From Rhodococcus sp. 14-1411-2a (GTDB taxonomy: Bacteria; Actinomycetota; Actinomycetes; Mycobacteriales; Mycobacteriaceae): 64,000 nucleotides of DNA. The stretch covers positions 248,001 to 312,000 of the forward strand of contig NZ_NPGA01000014.1 in assembly GCF_002259485.1 (NCBI RefSeq), given 5' to 3'. The position numbers and the translations under genes are program-made. The notes under the pieces were generated by a model. The model was not told the origin of the DNA. It made no database searches and worked only from the letters and a program-made list of their open reading frames with translations. Below, one piece after another: positions 45,396-54,753 of the stretch (positions are counted from its first letter, which is position 1; the number at the start of each line of letters is the position of its first letter).

Positions 45396-47789
45396 ATGAC
45401 CGACAGTATCGAGACCTACGAGGGCTGGCTTGCGTCTCTCGACGAGGACGCACTGACCGATCTGCTGCATCGTCGGCCGGACGTGGCGACCGACCCGCCG
45501 CCGCGCTCGTTCGGCTTGCTCGCGCAGTTGCTCGGTGCACCGTCTCGCGTGTCGATGCTGCCGCGTCGACTCGACAGCGGCGCGCTCGCTCTCCTCGAAT
45601 TGTTCGCGCTCATGGGCGATCTGAGCCGCGCCGAGATCGGGCACTGGGCGAGTGAGGGCTCCATCAACCAGACGCCGCACATCGATGCCGCTCTCGCCAC
45701 ACTGACGGCCTACGGGTTGATCTGGCCGCACTCCTCGCCCGGTGCAGGCACGGTCGAATACTCACCCATCGATCTGTCCGGGGTGTTCTCGCATCCATTC
45801 GGACTTGCCCGCAGGCAGCGAAAGTTGTTCCTGCACTGCGCCGTCGAGCAGGACCGGCTGGCTGTGCTGTCGATCCTCGGAATCGACCCGTCGCTTGAGC
45901 GAGGGGCGCGCGCCGACGCCGTTGCAGCCGCGATGACGCCCGAACGCATCCGTGAACTGTTCGACGGTGGGCCGGAGGAGATGCGAGCGATGTTGTCTCG
46001 CTTCGTCGATGGCAAGCCGGTGTCACTGATCTTCGACATTCCATCGAGCGCGGGGACGCCTGCCTTCGAGCGGGGATTGTTGTACCGACTCGACGGGCAC
46101 CGCGTCGAGATGCCGCTGGAGGTGAGCATCGCCCTGCGCGGGGAGGGGTGGCGTCTGCCCATCGAACTCACGCCGCCGACCTTCGACACCCGCGTGCTCT
46201 CGCACGACGACGTGCGGCGCACTCGTTCCATCGCACTGCTGCAGTTCTGCGAACACACGCAGGCATTGCTGACGGCCATCGACGCCGACGGCCTGACGAC
46301 GATGAAGACCGGCGGCGTCAGTGCCAAGGAACTTCGGTCGCTGACGAGCAGGTTGGGATTCGCCGACGAACACGACACCGCGTTGATGTTGATGCTGGCA
46401 CGCGAAGCCGGGCTGCTGACCGAACGCGGAAAGACCGGTGTCGCGTTGACCTCGGCCTACGAGACATGGTCGACGAGTGCCCGAGCCGAACAGGCGGCGA
46501 CGCTGGTGACCGCGTGGTGGAGTTCGCCCTTCACTCCCACTCATAGAGTGCCCCGTGCGTCCCAGAAGACCGTTCCCGTGCTCAAGAAGATGCTCGACGA
46601 CCCCGCGGCAGCGGACCTGCGCGCGACGGCGCTGACAGCTCTGCTCCGATACGAGGACGTCGCCTCGCCGGTGACGGTTCTGCAGGATGCCGAGGAGTTC
46701 GCCCGGTACCTGGACTGGCACATCCCGGTCGTCTCGACGAGCGCCGGGCCCGGCCACGTGCACGCGCTGTGGCTGGAGGCGAGTCGACTCGGGATACTGG
46801 CCGACGGTGCGCCGACCGATCTGTGCCGCACCCTCACCGAGTTCCCCGCGGGTCGAGACGGTGACCCGAGCGAAATCCGTGCGGCTCTGGCCGCACAGTT
46901 GCAGGACATGGCCGAGTGGGTTCCGTTCTCCGTTCGGCTGTTGCCCGATTCCACGGCGGTGGTGACCGGACCACCCAGTACCGAGGTGGCGTCGATTCTC
47001 GGCGCGGCCGCGCAGCCCGAGTCGAGGGACGTCGCATCGGTCTGGCGGTTCACCCCCGCGACCATCCGAGGGTTCTTCGACACCGGTGGCACCGGCGACG
47101 AGTTGATCGATGCGTTGACCGCGATGGCCGACACCGACGTACCCCAGGCTCTGAGCTACACGATCCGGGACTGCTGGCGTACCTACGGCGCCCTGGCCGT
47201 GCGCAGAATTCCCTGCGCCATCGTCTCCGAGGACGTCGTCCTGCTGACGAACATCGAGACCGACGAGTCCCTGGCCGTGCTGCAGTTCCAGCGCCTCGCT
47301 CCCACCGTTCTGGTCAGTTCGGCCACGCCGATCGACACCATCGCAGTGCTCCGCAGGCACGGATACTCCCCGGTGCGGCACTCCGACACCGGGCAACTCC
47401 AACTCGACAGCGCACCCCGGATCCGCGCGGGGGACACCCGGCCGACGCATCGTGCCGTCCACCAGGCACGGCACCGACGCGAACCACGCGAGCTCGCGCG
47501 GCTCCTGCTGGCCGGCAGCAGCGGAACCGTCGACGAGGCACGAGTGCGGTCTGCGCTGGATTCGCACAGCCGACTGCTGCCGCGAGAGCTGGATCTGTTG
47601 ACCGACGCCGCAGCGCGCGGCACACCCGTCACGATCGACTATCAGAACTCCAGGGGAGCCATCGTGCGGCATGCGATCTCGGATGCGTTGCAGGACGGCC
47701 ATTGGCTGTACGCGCTGTCGGAATCGACCGGAAGCCGCGAGAGCTTCGCCGTCATGAACATCAGAGCGGTATCCACCGCCGCACAATGA
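45396..47789 (+). CDS. Helicase-associated (XPB/Ssl2 N-terminal-like) DNA-binding protein
   Basis: A 797-residue protein with no Walker motifs. It looks like the actinobacterial family annotated as helicase-associated or XPB/Ssl2-like N-terminal domain (Rv0862c type). Early region: YEGWLASLDEDALTDLLHRR; late region: TIDTIAVLRRHGYSPVRHSD, then a WYL-like tail (VTIDYQNSRGAIVRHAISDA; LYALSESTGSRESFAVMNI). The final tail suggests nucleic-acid or ligand sensing. The ATG at 45396 follows GGGGGG. Its stop overlaps an upstream in-frame ATG of dnaX by 4 bases (47786-47789). Confidence 0.87.
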   Translation: MTDSIETYEGWLASLDEDALTDLLHRRPDVATDPPPRSFGLLAQLLGAPSRVSMLPRRLDSGALALLELFALMGDLSRAEIGHWASEGSINQTPHIDAALATLTAYGLIWPHSSPGAGTVEYSPIDLSGVFSHPFGLARRQRKLFLHCAVEQDRLAVLSILGIDPSLERGARADAVAAAMTPERIRELFDGGPEEMRAMLSRFVDGKPVSLIFDIPSSAGTPAFERGLLYRLDGHRVEMPLEVSIALRGEGWRLPIELTPPTFDTRVLSHDDVRRTRSIALLQFCEHTQALLTAIDADGLTTMKTGGVSAKELRSLTSRLGFADEHDTALMLMLAREAGLLTERGKTGVALTSAYETWSTSARAEQAATLVTAWWSSPFTPTHRVPRASQKTVPVLKKMLDDPAAADLRATALTALLRYEDVASPVTVLQDAEEFARYLDWHIPVVSTSAGPGHVHALWLEASRLGILADGAPTDLCRTLTEFPAGRDGDPSEIRAALAAQLQDMAEWVPFSVRLLPDSTAVVTGPPSTEVASILGAAAQPESRDVASVWRFTPATIRGFFDTGGTGDELIDALTAMADTDVPQALSYTIRDCWRTYGALAVRRIPCAIVSEDVVLLTNIETDESLAVLQFQRLAPTVLVSSATPIDTIAVLRRHGYSPVRHSDTGQLQLDSAPRIRAGDTRPTHRAVHQARHRREPRELARLLLAGSSGTVDEARVRSALDSHSRLLPRELDLLTDAAARGTPVTIDYQNSRGAIVRHAISDALQDGHWLYALSESTGSRESFAVMNIRAVSTAAQ

Positions 47790-47833
47790 CCGGCGATGCA
47801 ACTGTGTCCGTGGTCGCCGGTACCCTTTCGGGC

Positions 47834-50179
47834 GTGGCCCTCTACCGGAAGTACCGTCCTGCGACGTTCGCCGAGGTCGTCGGTCAGGAGCACGTCACCG
47901 AGCCGATCAGCGTGGCGTTGGACAGCAACAGAATCAACCACGCCTACCTCTTCTCCGGGCCGCGCGGCTGCGGAAAGACTTCCTCGGCGCGGATCCTCGC
48001 CCGATCGCTGAACTGCGCCGAAGGTCCCACGTCGACGCCCTGCGGCGTGTGCAACTCCTGCGTCGCCCTCGCCCCCGGCGGACCCGGCAACTTCGACGTC
48101 GTCGAGATGGACGCGGCCAGCCACGGTGGCGTCGACGATGCCCGTGATCTGCGAGACAAGGCCGTGTACGCCCCGGCCGAATCGCGCTACGTCATCTTCA
48201 TCATCGACGAGGCACACATGGTGACCCCGGCGGGCTTCAATGCGTTGCTCAAGGTCGTCGAGGAACCGCCCGAGCACCTCGTCTTCATCTTCGCGACCAC
48301 CGAACCCGAGAAGGTTCTCCCCACCATCCGCTCGCGTACCCACCACTACCCGTTCCGGCTGCTCGCGCCGTCGACGATGCGCGTTCTGCTGGAAAAGATC
48401 TGCGGTCAGGAACAGGTCCCGGTCGAAGACGCGGTCTACCCGTTGGTCATCCGCGCCGGCGGCGGCTCGCCCCGTGACTCGCTCAGCGTCATGGATCAGC
48501 TCCTCGCCGGAGCCGGGCCGGAAGGCGTCACGTACCCGCGAGCACTGTCGCTGCTCGGCGTCACCGACGTCGCGCTCATCGACGAAGCCGTCGACGCATT
48601 GGCTGCGGGCGACGGCGGCGCACTGTTCGGCACCGTCGACAAGGTGATGGACGCCGGCCACGACCCACGCCGGTTCGCCATCGACCTCCTCGATCGCATG
48701 CGAGACCTGATCCTGATGAAGGCCGTGCCCGACGCCGGAGAACGCGGTCTGGTCGACGTGCCGGGCGACGTACTCGAGCGACTGCGTGACGAGGCCGATC
48801 TGCTCGGCTCGGCGACGCTGACTCGCTACGCCGAGATAGTGCACTCGGGACTCGGCGAGATGCGCGGTGCCACCGCCCCGCGTCTGCTGCTCGAAGTGAT
48901 GTGCGCCCGCATGCTGCTGCCCTCGGCCTCCGACGCGGAATCGGCGGTGCTGCAGCGACTCGAACGCGTCGAACGTCGCTTGGACGTCACCCTTCCGGCG
49001 GGGGAGCAGGCAGCCGTCGCCCAGGCAGTTGCGGATCCGACGCGACCGCAACTGCAGCCCACCGAGGAGCCCGCCCCCTCGGGTCCGGCACCGGTGAGCA
49101 AATTCCAGCGACCGTCACAGCGCCCCCCGGCCGCAGAGGCAACAGCGCCCGCATCGGCACCGGCTCCGGTGGCGGCCGCACCCGCTGTCTCAGTCCCGGT
49201 GCCGACACCCGCACCAACACCGGAGCCCGAGCCGGTTCCGACACCCGCACCAACACCGGAGCCCGAGCCGACACCTGAGCCAGCTCCGACACCTGAGCCA
49301 GCTCCGGCACCCGAGCCCGCACCAACACCCGAGCCCACACCATCACCCGAGCCTGCGCCGGCGTCAGTATCCGAGTCCGAGACCGCCCCGGAATCTATTC
49401 CTGTGCAACAGGATTCGGCCCCAGCCGCCCCGGCTGCACCAACTGCCCCGACGCCGCATGAGGATTTTCCGCCGGAGCCCGAGGACGATTACGGTCCCGA
49501 ACCGGATCCCGTGTTCGAGTCGGAACCGGAACCCGTGGCGGCCCCTGCCGCCGCGTCGAACGAGCCCGACGCGGCTGCGGTTCGCGCGGTGTGGTCCGAG
49601 GTGCGTACGAAAGTGCGGGAGCGGAGCAGGACCGTCGAGGTGATGCTGTCCGGAGCCTCGGTGCGCGCGGTCGAGAACGGCACCATCACGCTCGGGCACG
49701 ACTCGGCACCGTTGGCCAAGCGTCTGGAGGAACCCCGCAACGCCGACGTCATTCGCGACGCTCTGCGTGACGTGTTCGGCGTCGAATGGTCGGTGGTATG
49801 TCTGGTCGGTGCCGCGGCACCACCGGAACAGTCATCAGCAAAAAAAGATGAACCGGCAGCGAAACCCGCGTCGCTGCCGAAGTTCTCGAGGCCGAGCCAG
49901 GCAGGGGCTCCCCGTCCCACGTCGGACGGGTTCGGATCAGCGGGCGACGGATCCTCGGCCGGCATCGGGGCGGACGACATTCCGATGCCGGAAGCCCCGG
50001 ACTATCCGGACGAGCCCGAGCCGGTAGGCCCACCGCCGCCGGAGACCCCGGAGGACGAGGAAGAGCTGCTCAAGGCTGCCGCCGAGCCTGCCGATCCCAC
50101 GGTTCGCCGGGACCCGGAGACAGTCGCGATGGAGCTGCTGGTGAGCGAACTGGGAGCGGTACCGCTCAAAGAGATCTGA
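47834..50179 (+). CDS. dnaX: DNA polymerase III subunit gamma/tau
   Basis: A 781-residue clamp-loader subunit from a GTG matching the mycobacterial start (VALYRKYRPATFAEVVGQEH); an ATG at 47786 overlapping the previous stop is an alternative. Walker A is GPRGCGKTSS (residues 42-49), the zinc ligands are Cys61, 70, 73 and 76, and DEAH is at 125-128. Domain III ends near 400. A proline-glutamate-rich linker runs about 435-600 with DNA repeats. A tau-type domain (VWSEVRTKVRERSRTVEVML) follows, then a tail ending in MELLVSELGAVPLKEI. Codons 669-671 hold the A-run of a likely -1 frameshift signal (49840-49879). A shift would give a 672-residue form lacking the last 110 residues. Confidence 0.96.
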   Translation: MALYRKYRPATFAEVVGQEHVTEPISVALDSNRINHAYLFSGPRGCGKTSSARILARSLNCAEGPTSTPCGVCNSCVALAPGGPGNFDVVEMDAASHGGVDDARDLRDKAVYAPAESRYVIFIIDEAHMVTPAGFNALLKVVEEPPEHLVFIFATTEPEKVLPTIRSRTHHYPFRLLAPSTMRVLLEKICGQEQVPVEDAVYPLVIRAGGGSPRDSLSVMDQLLAGAGPEGVTYPRALSLLGVTDVALIDEAVDALAAGDGGALFGTVDKVMDAGHDPRRFAIDLLDRMRDLILMKAVPDAGERGLVDVPGDVLERLRDEADLLGSATLTRYAEIVHSGLGEMRGATAPRLLLEVMCARMLLPSASDAESAVLQRLERVERRLDVTLPAGEQAAVAQAVADPTRPQLQPTEEPAPSGPAPVSKFQRPSQRPPAAEATAPASAPAPVAAAPAVSVPVPTPAPTPEPEPVPTPAPTPEPEPTPEPAPTPEPAPAPEPAPTPEPTPSPEPAPASVSESETAPESIPVQQDSAPAAPAAPTAPTPHEDFPPEPEDDYGPEPDPVFESEPEPVAAPAAASNEPDAAAVRAVWSEVRTKVRERSRTVEVMLSGASVRAVENGTITLGHDSAPLAKRLEEPRNADVIRDALRDVFGVEWSVVCLVGAAAPPEQSSAKKDEPAAKPASLPKFSRPSQAGAPRPTSDGFGSAGDGSSAGIGADDIPMPEAPDYPDEPEPVGPPPPETPEDEEELLKAAAEPADPTVRRDPETVAMELLVSELGAVPLKEI
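49202..49270 (+). repeat. Tandem repeat in dnaX coding PAPTPEPEP units
   Basis: A 33-base perfect copy (49202-49234) recurs at 49238-49270, period 36. An 18-base-period repeat (ACACCTGAGCCAGCTCCG) follows. The repeat expands the disordered linker and could vary between strains. Confidence 0.85.
49840..49879 (+). promoter_or_regulatory. Candidate -1 ribosomal frameshift signal in dnaX
   Basis: Seven A residues (49840-49846) lie in phase A|AAA|AAA between GCA and GAT codons. After a 7-base spacer (GATGAAC) comes a perfect 8-bp stem, CGGCAGCG (49854-49861) and CGCTGCCG (49872-49879), with a 10-base loop. Slipping back one base reads AGA and then TGA, so translation ends at 49851. No strong Shine-Dalgarno-like stimulator is seen upstream. 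Function is inferred from layout. Confidence 0.6.
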
Positions 50180-50191
50180 TCGACGGGTGAC

Positions 50192-50428
50192 TCAGCCGAC
50201 GGTGAGATCCTCGTTGTCGGCGAACACCAGGCGGCCACTGTCGAGTGCCACGGCCCAACGCCGTGCCACCGCCCATTCCCTCGACGTGGTGTCGGGGGTC
50301 TGCACGCCGAAATCCTCGACGATGGCTCCGGTCTCGTACGCGTCCTGACCGGACTCGTCGTCGGTGCCGGTGGTGTGAATGCGTACTTTGACGCGGGCGC
50401 CCACGGTCAGTTCGTTGTCGGTTTCCAT
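50192..50428 (-). CDS. Small conserved-looking protein of 78 residues, unknown
   Basis: A 78-residue hydrophilic protein (METDNELTVGARVKVRIHTT start; a Trp-rich part AVARRWAVALDSGRLVFADN). It looks like a small beta-barrel (KOW/SH3-like) by pattern, but I do not recognise it. A GGAAGAAG site lies upstream. It ends 12 bases from the convergent dnaX stop. Confidence 0.6.
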   Translation of the reverse strand: METDNELTVGARVKVRIHTTGTDDESGQDAYETGAIVEDFGVQTPDTTSREWAVARRWAVALDSGRLVFADNEDLTVG

Positions 50429-50662
50429 GGAGGGTCTTCTTCCGCGCTCGGTAGATCTGATCTATCCGAGTGTCCCATGCCGACTTCGTTCAAACCTGAA
50501 CTTCCGCGCCGGTCATGGAGAACGCTCGTTTCGGTCCTTATGTCGGATCGACCCGCGGCCCTACTGTGAAGTGAGCTGAGGTCTGTTGTGGCCTCGCATC
50601 GACGCGGTCGGCCAGCACGGCGACGGCGACGCCGATCGAGAATGTGGAAGGAACTGCGCGCT

Positions 50663-51874
50663 GTGACTACAGAGGCATTCATTTATGAAGCCATCAGGAC
50701 TCCCCGAGGCAAAGGAAAGAACGGCTCCCTGCACTCGGTGAAGCCGATTTCCCTGGTGACCGGCCTGATCGACGAGCTTCGTCGACGTTTCCCCGACATG
50801 GACGAGAACCGGATCTCCGACCTCATCCTCGGAGTGGTCTCGCCCGTCGGAGACCAGGGTGCCGACATCGCCCGCACTGCCGTGCTCGCTGCGAAGATGC
50901 CCGACACCGTCGGCGGCTTCCAGCTCAACCGTTTCTGCGCGTCCGGCCTCGAGGCCGTCAACCTGGCCGCGCAGAAGGTGCGTTCGGGTTGGGACGAGCT
51001 CGTCGTCGCCGGTGGCGTCGAGTCGATGTCGCGTGTGCCGATGGGCAGTGACGGCGGCGCATGGGCCATGGACCCGGCCACCAACTACGACACCTACTTC
51101 GCCCCGCAGGGCATCGGGGCCGACCTGATCGCCACCATCGAGGGCTTCACCCGTGAAGACGTCGACGCGTATGCCGTCCAGTCTCAGGAGCGCGCCGCTG
51201 CGGCGTGGTCCGGCGGCTACTTCGCCAAGTCCGTCGTGCCGGTCACCGACCAGAACGGTCTGCTGGTCCTCGATCAGGACGAGCACATGCGTCCGGGCAG
51301 CACCGTCGAATCGCTCGGCAAGCTGAACCCGGCCTTCACCGGTATCGCTGCCATGGGCGGATTCGACGACGTCGCACTGCAGAAGTATCACTGGATCGAG
51401 AAGATCGATCACGTCCACACCGGCGGTAACAGCTCCGGCATCGTCGACGGCGCAGCACTCGTCCTCGTCGGCAGCGAGCAGGCCGGCAAGGATCTGAACA
51501 TGGTTCCGCGGGCGCGCATCGTCGCGACGGCCACCAGCGGTGCCGACACGACCATCATGCTGACCGGGCCGACCCCGGCGTCGAAGAAGGTTCTCGCCAC
51601 CGCGGGGCTGACCGTCGACGACATCGATCTCTTCGAGCTCAACGAGGCGTTCGCGTCCGTCGTGCTGCGGTTCCAGAAGGATCTGAAGATCCCGAACGAG
51701 AAGCTCAACGTCAACGGCGGAGCCATCGCTATGGGCCACCCCCTGGGCGCTACCGGCGCGATGATCACCGGCACCGTGCTCGACGAGCTCGAGCGCCGCG
51801 GCGGTCGCTACGCGTTGATCACCCTGTGCATCGGCGGCGGCATGGGCGTTGCCACCATCATCGAGCGAGTCTGA
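50663..51874 (+). CDS. fadA: Acetyl-CoA acyltransferase (thiolase)
   Basis: A 403-residue thiolase. Catalytic Cys92 is in [14 protein letters not shown], the late His in [15 protein letters not shown] and the second Cys in [13 protein letters not shown]. It splits 3-ketoacyl-CoA in beta-oxidation. The GTG at 50663 follows GGAAGGAA; a frame 25 codons longer has an Arg-rich leader with no family match. The fadB partner starts 9 bases after the stop, so both form the trifunctional-type complex. Confidence 0.95.
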   Translation: MTTEAFIYEAIRTPRGKGKNGSLHSVKPISLVTGLIDELRRRFPDMDENRISDLILGVVSPVGDQGADIARTAVLAAKMPDTVGGFQLNRFCASGLEAVNLAAQKVRSGWDELVVAGGVESMSRVPMGSDGGAWAMDPATNYDTYFAPQGIGADLIATIEGFTREDVDAYAVQSQERAAAAWSGGYFAKSVVPVTDQNGLLVLDQDEHMRPGSTVESLGKLNPAFTGIAAMGGFDDVALQKYHWIEKIDHVHTGGNSSGIVDGAALVLVGSEQAGKDLNMVPRARIVATATSGADTTIMLTGPTPASKKVLATAGLTVDDIDLFELNEAFASVVLRFQKDLKIPNEKLNVNGGAIAMGHPLGATGAMITGTVLDELERRGGRYALITLCIGGGMGVATIIERV

Positions 51875-51883
51875 GGTAAAGGC

Positions 51884-54019
51884 ATGAGCAACAACATGAT
51901 TCAGTGGGACCAGGACGCCGACGGCATCGTCACGCTGACAATGGACGACCCCAACCAGGGCGCCAACACGATGAACCAGCTGTACAAGGATTCGATGGGT
52001 GCCACCGTCGAACGCCTCGAGGCCGAGGTCGACTCCATCACCGGTGTCGTGATCACGTCCGCCAAGAAGACGTTCTTCGCCGGCGGCGATCTGCACACCC
52101 TCATCGCAGCCAAGCCCGAGGACGCCCAGCAGGTGTTCGACGAGGTCCAGGAAGTCAAGGGGCAGCTGCGTCGCATCGAGAAGCTCGGCAAGCCGGTCGT
52201 GTCCGCCATCAACGGCGCAGCACTCGGCGGCGGACTCGAGATCGCCCTCGCGACGCATCACCGCATCGCGGCCGATGTCTCCGGCGTCCAGATCGGTCTG
52301 CCCGAGGTCTCGCTCGGACTGCTTCCCGGCGGCGGCGGCGTTGCTCGCATCACGCGACTGCTCGGCATTCAGACCGGTTTCATGACCGTCCTCGCCCAGG
52401 GCACCCGGTTCCGTCCGACGAAAGCTCTCGAGATCGGTTTGATTCACGAATTGGTCGGCAGCATCGACGAATTGGTGCCCGCCGCCAAGGCGTGGATCAA
52501 GGCCAACCCCGAGGGTGGCGTCGCACCGTGGGATGTCAAGGGCTACAAGATCCCCGGCGGAACGCCGTCGAACCCGAAGCTCGCGCAGATCCTGCCTGCA
52601 TTCCCGTCCAACCTGCGCAAGCAGATCAAGGGTGCACCGATGCCGGCTCCGCGCGCGATTCTCGCTGCGGCAGTGGAAGGTGCGCAGGTCGATTTCGACA
52701 ACGCGTGCACCATCGAGTCGCGGTACTTCACCGAGTTGGTCACCGGTCTGGTGTCCAAGAACATGATTCAGGCGTTCTTCTTCGACCTGCAGGCGATCAA
52801 CGCCGGCAAGTCGCGCCCGGACGGCATCGAGAAGACCACGTTCACCAAGGTCGCGGTTCTCGGCGCGGGCATGATGGGCGCGGGCATCGCGTACGTGTGT
52901 GCCAAGGCCGGAATCGACGTGGTGCTCAAAGACGTTGCCATCGAGTCGGCTCAGAAGGGCAAGGCCTACTCCGAGGCGATCGAAGCCAAGGCACTCTCGC
53001 GTGGCAAGACCACCCAGGAGAAGTCCGACGCTCTGCTGGCCCGTATCCACCCGACGGCCGACGCCAAGGACGTCGAAGGCGCAGACCTCGTCATCGAGGC
53101 CGTCTTCGAGTCGGAAGAGTTGAAGCAGAAGGTGTTCCAGGAGATCGAGGACCTCGTCGATCCGACGGCACTGCTCGGTTCCAACACCTCGACGCTGCCC
53201 ATCACGAGCCTCGCTCAGGGCATCAAGCGTCAGGAAGACTTCATCGGCATCCACTTCTTCTCACCCGTGGACAAGATGCCGCTGGTGGAGATCATTCGCG
53301 GCGAGAAGACGTCGGATGCAGCCTTGGCCAAGGCATTCGACCTGGTCCAGCTCATCAAGAAGACCCCGATCGTCGTCAACGACAGTCGCGGCTTCTTCAC
53401 CTCGCGTGTCATCGGCACGTTCATCAACGAGGCCATCGCGATGTTGGGCGAGGGCGTCGAGCCGTCGACCATCGAGCAGGCCGGACTGCAGGCCGGTTAC
53501 CCGGCTGCGCCGCTGCAGCTCTCGGACGAGCTCACGCTCAACCTTATGCAGAAGATCCGCAAGGAGACCTACGACGCGCTCATCGCCGCGGGTCAGACTC
53601 CTCCCGAGGATCCGGCCGGTGCCGTCATCGACAAGATGGTCGACGAGTTCGAGCGTCCGTCGAAGGCCAAGGGTGCGGGCTTCTACGAGTACGAGGACGG
53701 CAAGCGCGCCGGACTGTGGCCCGGACTGCGTGATGCGTTCAAGTCGGGCTCGGCGGACATTCCGTTCGAGGACCTCAAGGAGCGCATGCTGTTCATCGAG
53801 GCCATCGAGACGCAGAAGTGCTTCGACGAGGGTGTCCTGAACACCACCGCCGACGCCAACATCGGCTCGATCTTCGGCATCGGATTCCCCGCCTGGACGG
53901 GCGGCGTGCACCAGTACGTCGTCGGCTACCCGGGTGGTCAGGCCGGATTCGTCACTCGTGCAGACGAATTGGCAAAGAAGTACGGCGATCGCTTCCAGGT
54001 TCCAGCCTCGCTGCGCTGA
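51884..54019 (+). CDS. fadB: 3-hydroxyacyl-CoA dehydrogenase/enoyl-CoA hydratase
   Basis: A 711-residue fusion enzyme, alpha subunit of the beta-oxidation complex. The hydratase part holds FAGGDLHTL and NGAALGGGLEIALATHHRIA, with glutamates in LPEVSLGLLPGGGGVARITR. The NAD part holds VAVLGAGMMGAGIAYVCAKA (about residue 325), then IGIHFFSPVDKMPLVEIIRG with the catalytic His, and NDSRGFFTSRVIGTFINEA. Its length is normal. It is co-transcribed with fadA. A degenerate copy of the 39022 hairpin follows. Confidence 0.96.
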   Translation: MSNNMIQWDQDADGIVTLTMDDPNQGANTMNQLYKDSMGATVERLEAEVDSITGVVITSAKKTFFAGGDLHTLIAAKPEDAQQVFDEVQEVKGQLRRIEKLGKPVVSAINGAALGGGLEIALATHHRIAADVSGVQIGLPEVSLGLLPGGGGVARITRLLGIQTGFMTVLAQGTRFRPTKALEIGLIHELVGSIDELVPAAKAWIKANPEGGVAPWDVKGYKIPGGTPSNPKLAQILPAFPSNLRKQIKGAPMPAPRAILAAAVEGAQVDFDNACTIESRYFTELVTGLVSKNMIQAFFFDLQAINAGKSRPDGIEKTTFTKVAVLGAGMMGAGIAYVCAKAGIDVVLKDVAIESAQKGKAYSEAIEAKALSRGKTTQEKSDALLARIHPTADAKDVEGADLVIEAVFESEELKQKVFQEIEDLVDPTALLGSNTSTLPITSLAQGIKRQEDFIGIHFFSPVDKMPLVEIIRGEKTSDAALAKAFDLVQLIKKTPIVVNDSRGFFTSRVIGTFINEAIAMLGEGVEPSTIEQAGLQAGYPAAPLQLSDELTLNLMQKIRKETYDALIAAGQTPPEDPAGAVIDKMVDEFERPSKAKGAGFYEYEDGKRAGLWPGLRDAFKSGSADIPFEDLKERMLFIEAIETQKCFDEGVLNTTADANIGSIFGIGFPAWTGGVHQYVVGYPGGQAGFVTRADELAKKYGDRFQVPASLR

Positions 54020-54023
54020 CCCC

Positions 54024-54067
54024 ATGTGAGCGGAACCTCGTAGCAGGCTACGAGTTTCCGCGCACAT
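54024..54067. terminator. Degenerate copy of the 40-base hairpin
   Basis: The core GTGAGCGGAACCTCGTAGC plus a right arm with two changes (T and G) gives two mismatches in the stem. One AT and one TA pair extend it at the base. It lies 4 bases after the fadB stop and before the convergent GntR stop. Confidence 0.65.
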
Positions 54068-54078
54068 GCGCGTAGCGC

Positions 54079-54753
54079 TCACCCGCGGTGCGCGATCAAC
54101 CTCTCGGCGCCGTCTGTGAATTGTTGCTTCATCAATTCGCAGGCGGCGTCGATGTCGTTTCGAACGAGTGCCTCGATGAGGGCCTCGTGGTTGCGTACTG
54201 TCGCTCGGCCCCAGTCGCGGTCGGTGGCGTAGAGGCGGGTGGGTGTGTAGCGGGTGGCGTTGTTGAGAAACCACGCCAGTTTCGCGGATTCGGCGAGTCG
54301 GTTGAGGACTCGGTGGAACTCGAATTCGCAGTTCTCGACGTCCTCCGGCCGACCGTTCTCGACGGCGACCGACAGTGCGGCGGTGAGCTCGGCGAGCCGG
54401 TCGAGCTCGGCCTCGGTGATCTTCGGCGCGGCGCGGCGAACCAGCTCGGCGGCGATGTGGCCCTGCAGCCAGAAGATGTCGACGATGTCGCTCGGCGTCA
54501 GGGGCGAGACCTTGTATCCGCGATGCGGGACGAGTTCGACGATGCCCTCACCCCGCAGCGTCAGCAGTGCCTCGCGAACCGGAGTGACGCTCACCCCGAG
54601 TTCGGCGGCGGTCTCGTCGAGTCGGATGAAGTCGCCTGGGCTCACCTCGCCGGACATGACGAGGTGCCGGACGTGGTTGGCCACCTCCTCCGACAGCTGC
54701 GGCCGTCGGCGCAGAACCGATGCTCGACGCTTGTCCACCATTCCGAAAGCCAA
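54079..54753 (-). CDS. GntR family regulator, FCD type
   Basis: A 224-residue regulator. The winged helix is in RLDETAAELGVSVTPVREAL, then LRGEGIVELVPHRGYKVSPL. The FCD ligand domain has DIFWLQGHIAAELVRRAAP and the metal-binding His pattern (EFEFHRVLNRLAE; NHEALIEALVRND). A close paralogue starts at 63704. It converges on fadB and may govern fatty acid genes; that is inference. Confidence 0.91.
   Translation of the reverse strand: MAFGMVDKRRASVLRRRPQLSEEVANHVRHLVMSGEVSPGDFIRLDETAAELGVSVTPVREALLTLRGEGIVELVPHRGYKVSPLTPSDIVDIFWLQGHIAAELVRRAAPKITEAELDRLAELTAALSVAVENGRPEDVENCEFEFHRVLNRLAESAKLAWFLNNATRYTPTRLYATDRDWGRATVRNHEALIEALVRNDIDAACELMKQQFTDGAERLIAHRG

Noticed and set aside
46023..47801. 592-codon minus-strand frame
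   Set aside because: Opposite the helicase-associated gene; no domain and no ribosome site.
46916..47833. Upstream extension of the dnaX frame
   Set aside because: The extra 306 codons overlap the previous gene in another frame and are Arg-rich; family starts fit VALYRKYRP at 47834, or at most the ATG at 47786.
50561..53254. Very long open frame on the minus strand (897 codons)
   Set aside because: It lies fully opposite fadA and fadB, which have clear catalytic motifs; the frame is a codon-bias shadow of GC-rich genes and its translation has no recognisable domain.
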